A DNA stretch of 64,000 bases from contig NC_066580.1 of NCBI RefSeq assembly GCF_024323335.1, positions 259,019,332 to 259,083,331 of the forward strand. Direction: 5' to 3'. The DNA comes from Lathyrus oleraceus (Eukaryota; Streptophyta; Magnoliopsida; Fabales; Fabaceae). How positions within the stretch are numbered: the stretch's first letter is position 1; each line of letters starts with the position of its first letter. The position numbers were made by a program, and so were the translations under genes. A model generated the notes under the pieces. The model made no database searches. It saw nothing but the letters and a program-made list of their open reading frames with translations, and was not told the origin of the DNA. Below are positions 11,191-22,608 of this stretch, one piece after another.

Positions 11191-12642
11191 CTAGAAACAA
11201 TCATCCAAAGCCTTCGAGATCGGAAGATAAGCTGCACGAAGCCTCTTCGCCTCTCTCTCATAAGCTACTTCCATATCGGCCTTCTCCTTGACGAGCTGAT
11301 CATACTTCCTCTTCCAAAACCTAGATGAGTAAGGAAGAAGAGAAGTGACCACATCATCAGGCTCATCAATAACATGATGCTCTAGAAACTCTATCACTAC
11401 ATCCTTATCTTTGAGTTGCTGAAGAAGTTCCTCACGCTCACGAACCCATGCATGCGAACGGTCTTCATCTCTCAACTCCTCTACTCCTTGTTTAGAGAGG
11501 GTTGAAGGCCCAACCATAACCATAGGAGTAGGTCTCGGGTAATCGTATGACATGCGGTACTCAAGAGCTCTCTTCCTCACCCAAGCGGTGTAGGGTTCAA
11601 AAGCAATGCAATTCTTCGGACCAAGATCATTCCTCCCTTTGCTATGAACTTTGCGCCAGGCGCGGACCATCCTATCCTTCAAGTTCTGGGGATCTTTACC
11701 CTCTTGAAAGAACAAGCCTTCTAACAAAACGTTGTTAGGTTTATCCTTTAAGGGGAAACCAAGCTGACGGCGAGTCAAAGCAGGATTGTAGTTAATTCCA
11801 CCGCATGACCCAAGAAGAGGCACATTGGAGAATTCACCACAAGAGTCAATAATCTGAACGCCATCATAGACACGGTTGTACCAAGAGATATCATCATTAG
11901 TGAGAGACATAAGTCTCGTGGACCACCGTAGACATAGCTTGTTCTCTTTGAAGGCAAGCGTCTGAGGCAAGTGCGAAATAAACCACTTGTACAACAGAGG
12001 CAGACAACACACAATGGAACCACCACCCTTTTCATTCCTCATATGCAAAGAAAAATAAGTGTCACCCAACGGAGTCGGAACAAGATTAAGAGAAGAGAAA
12101 ATTCTAATAACGTTCACATCCACGAAATTGTCGATGTTGGGAAATAACACTAGCCCATAAATGAGGAGTACAAACATGGCTTCAAAAGCTTCCTCACTCA
12201 TAGCCTTCCCAAACAAAGTAGCTTTGGCAATGAGAAAATCAGATGGGAGACCTTGAATTCCACCTTTGGTAGTCATATTAGCAACAATGTCAGATACATC
12301 CACATGAAGCATGTCAACAATCTCTTGGGAAGACAAAATCTTCTCTAAGCCACTGAACGACAACTGATCCAGGATAGGTATACCCACATGATAGGCATAC
12401 AACTCAAGTGTAGGCAAAAGCTAGAAATCCGGAAAAGTGAAGCACCGATATAGAGGATCGTAGAACTGCACCAACACACTCATCAGGACCTCATCCACCA
12501 TAGTAGAAAGAATAGACAGAAGCTCCCCATGGCGAGCTTTAAACTCCAAGGGCTCTAATACATAAGATGTCAAACTCCTTAACTCTTTCAAGTCGGATTG
12601 TCTGAAATTGTACTTCTTCGTATTCCTTCTTTGCTTATCCAT
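11191..12642 (-). pseudogene. ORF1 of Ogre-type element (plant-mobile-domain-like), one stop
   Basis: This is the extra ORF upstream of gag typical of Ogre; its function is unknown. The start is placed at ATG 12642-12640 (MDKQRRNTKKYNFRQ), followed by LVQFYDPLYRCFTFPD, a TAG at 12421-12423 where element C has glutamine, then LPTLELYAYHVGIPI. Further on are RRQLGFPLKDKPNNV, a Trp-rich region (RAWRKVHSKGRNDLG) and a charged, likely coiled-coil C-terminus (EELLQQLKDKDVVIEFLEHH). The pattern recalls the plant mobile domain / DUF7745 proteins found in plant Ty3/gypsy elements; this family name is from memory. About 480 residues if the stop is ignored. Element C has a more broken copy at 55610-57155. 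Confidence 0.8.
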
Positions 12643-13531
12643 GTCTGAAAATTTGCAAATAGACCTCTTAAGTTCCTTGAAAAATTTATTGTCGATGGTA
12701 TGGATGCATATGAATGCATGAATGCATGGATGCAACAATCACACTCAAGGATCAAGCAAGTCACACCATACAAAGGTCACGGGATGGCTCAAGTCATCAT
12801 CAATATCAATCATCCATTTTGGTGGATTATGGTTTACACCTTATCAACATCCAAGTTCCATTGATATTGAGGATATACGAGAACGGATCAACCGCGGATC
12901 AAGGGTTTGTTGTAAGTCACGAGCATGGAGTCTTGGTTAAGAACCACCCAAAGGGAGTGTACTATGGTTAAGCCTGACAATCATGTTCTAAAAGGGTCCT
13001 CATAGTCATCATCTCATCTTTCGGATATTATCGGATAAAACGACTACTCGTATTCCAAAAATATTCTCAAGAGGGACTCTTATGAGTGTAGTATCGCGTA
13101 ACAGTCGCCTCAAGTCTTACACTTGAACGACCTTCGCACTACGTCCTAAAATAGGCCAAGATGGGCTAGGTATCTAAGGTCCTTGGCTTCTAAGGTTTAT
13201 ACTGGAAAGAGTAATGCCTAACCACGACTACTCGTGTGACATTATTAATCCCAACAAGACCTCCACCAAGTGAATGAACTTGCAAGTCAACTTGCTAAGG
13301 AATAACTCCACACAAGTCAACAAGACTATGTCATTCTCCTATCATAAGTGCACTCGAGTTCGGGTATAGAACTCATCTCACAAGAAACCACCAATCATAC
13401 AAGCAATTAATATATCAAGCAATTTATACACTACAAACAATACAGTCATCCCAAATTTGCACAAAAATATGTCACCAAACATACAACACACATAAGCAAA
13501 AAGTAGGCTAAACCCACTAGAGAGTCTTGTG
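12643..13531 (-). other. 5' leader of element B
   Basis: About 890 bp between PBS and ORF1. It begins (minus strand) after the PBS with a stretch shared with E (CTAGTGGGTTTAGCCTAC) and resembles 57156-58022 in element C. No coding sequence is supported. Confidence 0.6.
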
Positions 13532-13550
13532 TTCCCCAACAGAGTCGCCA
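13532..13550 (-). promoter_or_regulatory. Primer-binding site (element B)
   Basis: On the minus strand TGGCGACTCTGTTGGGGA lies 6 bp downstream of the LTR end. It differs by one C-to-T change from the PBS of element E. Ogre elements are reported to use tRNA-Arg; the tRNA was not verified here. Confidence 0.85.
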
Positions 13551-13556
13551 CTTTTC

Positions 13557-16500
13557 TGTAGCGGGGTTTTCGTTACCTTTAGGTTTATTGACTAAACCAA
13601 AAGTAAACATACAATTTGAGTCGCCACCGCACTTTTATTTGTCCAAAGGAAAGGCTAAAAAGTGAACAAAAGCCAAGGTAAGAAGTTTTATCAAATAAAA
13701 AACTAATAAAAATGTCAGAGATCTGGGTAAGGGGTTGGTTATGAAATGGGAAGGTTTTAAGCACCCAAAACATCCTTAGTACTCTAAAGGAACCCTTTTT
13801 GCAAATATGTGTTGTAGGTTGGTATTTGTGAAAATATGTGCAAAAGATTGGAGGGATGAGAAGAGAATAGATTATATTTACAAATTTTGTTGTTTGAATG
13901 GATGAACCCATTGCCTACATACCATCATAAAGGAGGATCAAAACCTCGTAGTTCGGGGTAAAAAATCACAAAGATTGGTGAATTGATTTGATCAAAAGCC
14001 TTAAGGCCTTTTGTTATCAAAGGGAGAAAACCTAACCTAAACCAACAATCCACCATGTGAGGAAGGCTTCAACATACTAGTGAGGGGTTAACCCTATAAT
14101 AAGCATGGAAGACTTATAATCCAATCACTAAGGATGAGGTGAGATTTACATCAACCACTATGATAACTCAAACCTATGACTAATGTTTTGAAAAGTTTTA
14201 ACAAAGGTGGCCATTGGAACCACAAAAACAACTTGAAATGAGTTATATTTACAAATTAGATTTATTTACAAAATGAAGTCAAAGTAGGATTAAGATTTTT
14301 TCACAATGAGTATTAATAAAAAGAGTTTGAAAAGTCAAAGGCATAAGGCCTAGGTTTCTAGTTTTAAACAAAGTCAAAGTTTGCAAGAAAAGATTTTTGG
14401 CTTGGTTAGAGTGGAGAGAAGAAGAGAAGGGCTAATCCTAAAGCATACAAAGATAAGAGGGGAAAGATAAAACCCTTGGATTTCCTTTTCTTGAAATCAT
14501 AGAGATGATTCAAGATGCTCCTTTCCTTTGGACTTAGCACACAATCAAGCAATCAAACAATTTAGATTCAAGCTCCTAGGATCTCCATTTGGCTTGTCTC
14601 TCTTAACTTGGCTACTCATGACAATGGTCCTCTTTACTATCTCAAGAAGGAATCCGTATCACATAAGAGCAAACATCAAAAAGTTCACAACACAATAAGG
14701 GGAATGGACAAAGAATAAGTTTAGATGAGAAGTCCTTTAAAGCCAACTTTGGAATTTAGCATTCTAAAGGCATGCGGCCTAGTTGCTCTTCAACAAGTTT
14801 AGCATTCAAAGGCATGAGGCCTAGTTTCTCTTGAACTCCTTTAAGCATGGGTATGTCCTAATTCTAAGTCCTTTCTCCTTTTTTGCATTAGGTTCACACA
14901 AAACAAAGACAAAGCAATCACAAGATAACAATATATTTATATACAATAATGAGCTCAAATGAGCAAAAGAAAAATGACATAAACATAAAATATGTGATAA
15001 AGTGAGCAAAATGAAAAGCAATATGAATAAATGAGCAAGAAATAAATTGAATTAAAGTAAAGGGCAAGAAATTAAATGCTCAAAGTAAAGTTAGTAATTA
15101 GTATGGTTATGTTAGTTTGTCATAAGACAATGTAGCGCTATGTTAAGCAATCGTAAGTGAACTAATGTAGTAGTCACACCTATCTGAGGCCGGTCAATAA
15201 AACTATAGGCAAATAAACACAAGTTAGAGATCATGACTAGTAAGCCAAGCTCCACAAACTTGCCATGCCAAAACAAAAGGGGAAGGGCCTTGTATGGACT
15301 TTAGGTTTTTTGCTTGACCAAGAAGCAACCTATCTTGGACACAAAACAACTCACTTGATCTTGGATTAAGTTGAGTTTGGTTTTGATCAAAGAAGGTTTA
15401 ACCTCTCATTTGTCAAGATCAACCATAAGACATTAACTCATTGGCCAAATGATGAAAAGAATGGGATGAAGATGAAAGGGATGGAAAGAGAATTCAAGTA
15501 TCAAACTCAATTGATCAAATGTGAACCAAGTTATCATCAATCAATGCTAAGCAGAAAATAAATGAAGATTACAAGTCAAAAAATCAACCATAATTTTTTG
15601 GTATTTTTTGAATTAAAAATAAATGCAAAATAAAATAAACAAAATATGGTCAAACCTCAAATTTAATTCAAATCAACTTCAACAAATCCAATTAAATTCT
15701 CATAGATCTAACACGGTCAAACAAACTTTGACAAATTTTCTTAACAATTTTTGAAATCAGAAACTATTTAAAAACAATTAAAAACAAGGGAAAATAACAC
15801 AATATGAATTAAAATCTCAAATAAATCTCAAATCAAATAAGAAATTGATGAGACTATTTTTCATTGACTTATCATGATCCATAGGTGTTAGGAAAATATT
15901 TTTGGATTTTTCAAATATCATAAAGTATTTAAAATAAATTAAAACTATTAAAAATCAAATAATTCACAAAAAACATTAAATGAAGTCACAAAAATAATTA
16001 AAAATCAAAATATGAAACTAGATTTTTCGAGAAAATTTTTGGCATTGGTCTCATATTTTTGTGACTTCAAATAAAATATTTATGAATTTTTGAAAATAAA
16101 AGGAATTAACTGAAATTAAAAGAAAATAGGAATAATAGAAAAATCCAGCGCCACAGGATCAATTCATTAAATGACGTGGCAAGGAGAAGTTGTCCATATG
16201 TGAGGGCGCATGGTGTGACCAGGTCAAATGCGTGGCAAAGTGAATTAAAAAAAGTAAACGCGATGGATGCTCAGGATTATAACGTAGAAGCATGATCCAA
16301 GGGTTGAGAAAGCAAACACGTGGTGATGGTGGTGGAAACCACCATCTTCTCTGGTGATCAAACAATCTCCGCCCACCGGTTGCAGAGAAAAAATTTGTAA
16401 TAAAAAAAAATAAGGACATCAAAATGAAGCTCAGGTGATGTACATCACCACTGTATCCATGGATCATCCTTACTCTTCCTATTTAGAGAGAAATGTGAGA

Positions 16501-18429
16501 TGGAAGATCATGGTATGTCAACTAGAATGGCACGATTTGAACAATTAAGACCACCATTGGCCTGCCTCAAGTATGAGAACTTCAGAAAACCACATAAACC
16601 AAAGAAAATCACATTCAATTGCAAGATCTAGATCCAAAATGTTTGAGGTTCTACCTCTGAAATGAAGTTTCAAATGCCACGAATTCTTCAAGATCTTGAT
16701 CTGCTTTTGCTCTAGAAGTGTGATGGAGATGATAGGCTAAGGAATTGAGCTTTGAAAATTAACTAATGATATTGAATTTCAAGCTTGAAAAAGAGAAAGA
16801 AAACTGAAAATTCCTTTGGTAAGGGTTGGGATTTCAATTCTGCAGCACTTCAGGTCTCCACTTGGTTGTCAAATGAATGAGATTAAGCTCTTATTTATAG
16901 CTGAATAGGGTTGTAAAGCATGGTTCCCTCGTGTGCATGGGATTTGAATCTTCCTTGCATGGGCCTGTACAGGCGCATGTAAGGCCCAATGATGGGTGAT
17001 AAGCCATGCTGAGATCAACTGGAATTGAATTGAACTTGTAATTGAAGTGGAATTGGCTTGCACATGAAGTTTCAACATGAAATGCAAAAAAGTACATAGA
17101 GAGAAAGCTCTTCGAAACTCACACATGGAATGTCCAAAAAAGTAATGTGAGTAATGGTTAGAAAGCCCTTGAAATAAGGAACAAAAGTCATGTTGGGAAA
17201 AAATTCATTTGGCATTTGGAAATTAGTGAAAACTGGCTGTGAAAGTTTGGTTACAAAACATGTCTAAGTCACCCTTTGAAAATTTTCACCAAAAGCAAGC
17301 CTCTTCAAGCCCCTCTGTTTCCATGATGCAAGCTTCTAATGGAAAACCTCCAACATCAAAGTTGTATATATTTTCAAGATGCTCAATTTAGACTCAAATT
17401 TGGCATCATTTGGAGTTTTCATGAAAAAGTTATGGGCATTTGAAGTTGGACACTTTTTCAAATTCAATGACTTAGGTCCAAAGTGACCTATAATGTTTTG
17501 TATTATCACATGTATTTCTTTTAGGATTATGAAATTTTGTCCAACATAACATTTGAATTATACATATTAACCTTTCCAATTAATTTTGTCTCACCTCAAA
17601 ATCATAAAAATTAAGGAAGTTAGGTCCTTGGGAAGTTGTCCCAAAATTAGGGTTTCAGTCAAAGTGACCTATAATGTTTTGAAATGAATGATGACCTTCC
17701 AAGTTTCAAATGGATTTTTAATGAACATGAAAGTTGTTCATATGGTTCGTAAGAACATTCTTTCTCTTGGGGTCATATTCATTTGACAAACACATCAAAA
17801 GTTGTATCTCAGTGATCTTCAGTTTAGTTAGATGACTTGACTGGTCAACTTTTCAAGGCCAAACTTCCAATCTTGATGCATGAATGATTTAGGATTATCA
17901 AATAGGCTCATATATGCATAAAATAATGAATGAAAGAACTCCCCTTGATTAAATTTGATCATAGGCTGAGGTTTCTTCATGGGCAAGGCACGGTCAAGGC
18001 ACGGTTGAATTAGGGTTTCCTTGGGAATCAATCCTTAAGCCCTTTGGGTTATCTTGATCAAATTGGCAAATCGAGATACTTGGGAGACATATATGATGAT
18101 TAAGAGCTTTGTGGACCATTGTCATTCCTTTTCTCATCTTCATCTAGCCATTTCATTGAGCTTAGGAGCCTCCTAGGAGCATGGGAGCACAAGATCACTT
18201 GAGCTTCAAAACAAAAAGAGTTAGTGACATATTTTTGTGCTTTTGGTTAGTAATCAAAAATAAGAAAAGCAATAATATACAATACAAGCATGCTTGGTTC
18301 TCTCAAACCACTCACACAAATCCCAACCTAGGGTTAAGGAGCCAAACATGCTATGATCCTTGAGGCAATGCACTGAACAATGATATGATGCCATGAGGGA
18401 TCTTAGGGTCAAAATTAGGGTCTTAGACA
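13557..18429 (-). repeat. Complete Ogre 5' LTR (element B), 4,873 bp
   Basis: On the minus strand it runs from TGTCTAAGACCCTAATTTTG (18429) to CCCCGCTACA (13557). A TATA box is at 16891-16900, a polyadenylation-type AATAAAA near 13,640, and a PBS-like TGGCGACTC at 13618-13626, 61 bp from the LTR end. It is a divergent Ogre subfamily: the conserved CTCAATTAATGAG hairpin of other LTRs here is not recognisable. Confidence 0.9.
16891..16900 (-). promoter_or_regulatory. TATA box, LTR of element B
   Basis: CTATAAATAA on the minus strand, at the same LTR position as the TATA boxes of the other Ogre LTRs in the window. Confidence 0.6.
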
Positions 18430-18593
18430 ACCATTACTCACAATAGTATTTTGGATTCACCATTTGGGATATTCAAATTTCTTTTCATTTATGTGCATTT
18501 TTGATATTTTATGTTAAAACTTGAAATGCAAGTCCTTTCTATTCCAAGTGCACGACCACATGCCCGCCATATGATCTCAGCAAGCTCCTCCAG
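18430..18593. other. Unassigned spacer
   Basis: 164 bp between the LTR start of B and the first recognisable base of the next LTR. It resembles neither LTR nor coding sequence in the window. It may be the remaining target of B. Confidence 0.4.
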
Positions 18594-19433
18594 CCAAACA
18601 ACTTTCATGTTAAAGTCAAGAGCTAGTTTTGCTTTTAAAGTCATTTTGTATGGTGAAAGTTTATAGGTCATTTTGTTTGAACCCTAGTTTGGGGGTCAAC
18701 TTCCCAACACCATAACTTGCTCATTTTTTATGATATGAAAGCCACTTAAATTCCATGATCAAATTCAATATGTCTACTTCAACTTTTAGTTTTGTATGAA
18801 GTTCAAATTCAACTTTCAAATGCATGTGCCAAGAGGAAACATTATAGGTCATTTTGGGCGAATACCATTGAATAAGTGATTTTCCTCAACTTCTAAAATG
18901 CATAACTCCTTCATGAAAAATCCAAATGAGGTCCAATGTGTGACAAAATTTAAGATATTTGAAATATCTACAACTTTTATGAAGGAACTTTTCTCATTTG
19001 ATGTCCATAGAAAAAGTTATTCAAGGTGGAAGAAGTGAACATTTGACTTGGAACATAGAAAATTTTCAAATATGTTTGATTTCCCAAACTTCCACCTCAA
19101 AATTAATCATGATCCAATCTTCAAATGAAAATGTGTTCAACATGAAAGTTGTTCGTCTTGATCTCACCTTTCCAAAAAGTCCTAGATCATCTCATCTGGC
19201 CAAAGGATAAGGGACTTACGCATGGGTGCAACATGAAGAACCATTTGGATGATTTCCACTTCCACTTTTCATACACGATTGCATGGCTTTGTAACTTGTT
19301 TTCAGCATGATCCTCACTCATTTTTGGACCTGATTGCATCACTTGATGGGCCTATCACACGCCCATGCAAGCATGCAAAGAAATTTCTAGAAATTTGCCA
19401 AATTTGGAAGTATGTGGAAATGAATATAATGGT

Positions 19434-19442
19434 CTATAAATA
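19434..19442 (+). promoter_or_regulatory. TATA box, LTR1
   Basis: CTATAAATA in GGTCTATAAATAAGACCC, at the same LTR position as in the other copies. Confidence 0.6.
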
Positions 19443-20133
19443 AGACCCTCATTGCTCAGAATTAAGGACCTCATGCCCAAGCTTTCAACCTGCAATCCCA
19501 AACCCTCACCATTGAAGGATAATCTTAAAGGTTTTCTTTGAAAATAGAGTCTCAAATCTCCATCTGTTTTGAGATTGAAACTCCAAGAGTCCAGACATTT
19601 TCTTGATCCTAATCACTTCCAACAAGCATCTGAAGCAAGGACAAGCACAATTGGAATCAAGATCGTGCCAATCTGAGCTCCATTTAAGGTGAATTTTCAG
19701 GATTTTCTTCTCTTCGATTCTCCCTCAATTCTTCAGCATTATTTGTGATTTTTGGTTGTCTAAAGTCCTATCAATGTAGGCAAGAAGATTGAGTTGCTTT
19801 GAGGTCAAATCGAAGCAACTCAGTTCATGATCCTCAAAATTTAAATCCCTGTATCTTTTTATATACATGGAATTGGAGAAAATTGAGGCCATATTCGTGC
19901 TCCTGGGCATTTTTCCTTCAAATTAGTGTATTCACTTTTCAGTTTTCATAAGGTTTTGGTTGGACCAGTCTGGTGGTCCTCACCGGAGAAGATGACCGGA
20001 GTTGGGGCTCTGGTGGTGCACTGGATCAATCCAGGCCATCTGATCCGTTTGAAATGTTTTAATCCCACGAGTCTAATTTGATTACCAAGCGTGTGACGCA
20101 ATTGACTAAGGTGTTTGTGGAACGTACACGCTT

Positions 20134-20179
20134 GGCCATCAGATATGCCACCTCAATTAATGAGGGAGATCTGATGGCC
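20134..20179 (+). other. Conserved LTR hairpin (LTR1)
   Basis: Perfect 11-bp arms GGCCATCAGAT and ATCTGATGGCC enclose a conserved core with CTCAATTAATGAG. It lies about 700 bp downstream of the TATA box, so it would be present in the transcript. Counterparts are at 23370-23413, 26916-26961, 36437-36482 and 61395-61436. Confidence 0.75.
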
Positions 20180-22608
20180 CTTTTTTTTATGTTTAATCCA
20201 TTTATTTTGATTAATTCATATTAATTTCATTTTTAATCCAAAAAATTTGGGACTTTCACCAAAAATCCTTAAATATTTTCCTCTTTCATTTTCTTAATTA
20301 AAATTATTTTTTGGATTAATTTTGATATTTTTCATGAATTAATTATTTTTGTGCATATTTTTAATTGTTTAAAAATACATCTGACTTTTCAAAAATCATG
20401 AATTTTTTTCTAAGGTCCTTTGACCTTGTTTGACCTAGGAAAAATATCTTGGTCAGTTATTTGGTGTTTTAAAGAGGTTTTAGGTTTTGACCAAACCAAA
20501 TTTAATTTAAATGCATTTTTTATTTGATTTTTAATTGATTAATTGTGTAGAAATTATGTTGAGCCATTTTTATTGACTTGTGAAGTTTGACTATGTGTTT
20601 GGGCCTTGGTCAAGGTTGATTAGACTTTTGTTAGATTAAAATCATTAAATTTAGGGGATTGATGAAATGTATATTTCATCTCCCAAAATGAATGAATGAT
20701 TTTAATTTGATAATATTCCTCCCATGACCAATTTGTGTTTCTCTTATTTCCCCTCCCTCTTCATCTTCAATCCCATTCTCTCCCATCCTCTATGTTGACC
20801 AATGAATTCTCAATATCCTAAGTATGGATGAGATAGGTCCATCCTTTCATCTTTTTTATTTTTGGGTGTGGTATGTTTTAGGAGTATGGTTCAATATACC
20901 ATATCTCTAACATGTATTAACTCCAAAAAATGCATGGTCCGGCCTCAGATAGTTGTAACTTCTACATAAGTCCAATTACGATTGCTTAACATAACGCTAA
21001 ATTTTAACCCTAAAGGCATAGCATTCTAGTAAGTGAGATTGTAAGTCTCCCCCCTTTCATGGTATTATGTGGAAACTTGGCCTTTTATCCTTCCTTTGGA
21101 AGATGTCTTGGTACAAGGATCCATGCTTGTGAATAGATGATTGAGTATTCTCCAAAGAATGACTTAATCAATTCAAAAGAAAACTCCACTAACTCCTAAT
21201 CAACTAACATTTGACAAACTTTTACTATTCTTGCTTTTATTTTCAAGTCATTTACTTAATGCAATTTAAGTTCAAGTCATTTACCATTTCATTTGTCATT
21301 CACATATCATTTAACTTGTTTATGTTTATGTCATTTTCACTTTGCTCATTTGAGCCATATATTGTGATTTTATATATTTGTTTGTGTATTTTGTTTGTCT
21401 CTATGATCTTAGGACCTTAAAATACTTAATAAATAACAAAAACCCTAAAAAATGTTTGTGTGGACTGTTGGATTTGATCTGAGCTTTTGGACTTAGAATT
21501 AGGCAACCTTCCATATGCAAAAGGACTTGGCCAATGCCAACATTTCTGAGACCAAGTTATTATGATTTGAGCTTTCATTTGATGCAAGTCTTAGGATCTA
21601 CATGAATTCATATGCTACATGGTCTTGATATAACTGTTACTTTGAACCTGTGTCTAATGCCTTATTCTGAGCTAATCAAGGAGTATGTCATCTAATACAT
21701 GAGAAGACAAAGAAGACTGTTAGCTGTGAAGTTGCTTGCTTGGATGTGGATATCTTTATTTAATGCCTTGCTCTTAATATTGTTATTTTCTTGTTGATTT
21801 TGCTTGATTCAAAGTCCAAATGGAAAATGGGTTTTTTATATGACACTCTTGTCTGTTGGATTGCATCTCATTGGTCAGATCTTTTCAACTTTTAACTTTT
21901 AATTTTATGCTTAGGATTAGTCTCTTCATCTTCTCCCACTTCTTAAATTTTAAAATCTCTTCCCCTTTTCAAAAAACTTCTTTTCTTGTGATTTCAAAAC
22001 TTATACTATATTGCAAATTAGAAACATTGGCCTTATGCCATTGCATTTTAAAACTTTTTTCTTATTCAAATTTGTAAATGAACTTAACCATATTGACTTA
22101 AAATTTCAAAAGACAAAAAGAACTAACACTCATTCAAACTCTTTTGGGCATTTGTGCCTCTTTTAAATTTAAATTTTAATTAAAAGCAATCCACTCATTT
22201 TGAATTTGATACCATAAACTACGAGGTTTTGATCCCTCATTTTTATGTTGGTACGTAGGCACAAGTCCGAAGGTCTTGTCAAACACAAAAATATAATTAA
22301 TGAATTCTTTTCTCATCCCCACACTCTATTTATTTCAAACATCTTTTATACTAAAACACATACACACATAAAAAAAGGGCTCCCTAGGAGTACCTAGGAC
22401 ACTTTGGGTGCTAACACCTTCCCTCTGTGTAACAAACCCTTTTACCTGTAATCTTTGGCATATTAGTTTTGATTTGAAAACTTCTTATCTTTGGGTTTTG
22501 TTCGTACTTTTCGCTTTTCCTTTGGAAACAATAAAAGTGTGGTGGCGACTCTGGTTTTATTAACGTTAAGTTTATCCATAGCTTAACGGTCATGAATTTA
22601 CCGCTACA

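Larger units (their letters stand above)
5590..18429 (-). mobile_element. Element B: Ogre-like retrotransposon, 3' half lost
   Basis: Read on the minus strand: complete 5' LTR, PBS, leader, ORF1, gag, protease, intron and the first part of RT. The rest of RT, the RNase H domains, integrase, 3' UTR and 3' LTR are absent; RT ends abruptly at 5590 against the LTR of A. A copia-like LTR interrupts the protease. The right flank after the LTR begins ACCAT; no matching duplication can be found because the other end is lost. Confidence 0.85.
18594..22608 (+). repeat. Ogre LTR, 5'-truncated (LTR1)
   Basis: Homology to the LTR of E begins at about 18,594 (CCAAACAACTTTCATG) and runs to the LTR end TTACCGCTACA at 22608. 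About 690 bp of the LTR start are missing. It contains a TATA box (19434-19442), the hairpin with arms GGCCATCAGAT (20134-20144) and ATCTGATGGCC (20169-20179), AATAAAA near 22,530 and the PBS-like TGGCGACTCTG at 22543-22553. No PBS follows; the next base belongs to another LTR. Confidence 0.85.

Noticed and set aside
13532..13550. tRNA gene at the PBS-like sites
   Set aside because: Only the 18 bases of a tRNA 3' end match; no cloverleaf arms are present.
18430..18593. Host gene fragment or MITE between B and LTR1
   Set aside because: No coding potential, terminal inverted repeats or duplications seen; too short to assign.
18594..22608. LTR1 as the missing continuation of the LTR of A, split by B
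   Set aside because: The two overlap in LTR position by about 100 bp and differ strongly there, so they are separate copies of different subfamilies.
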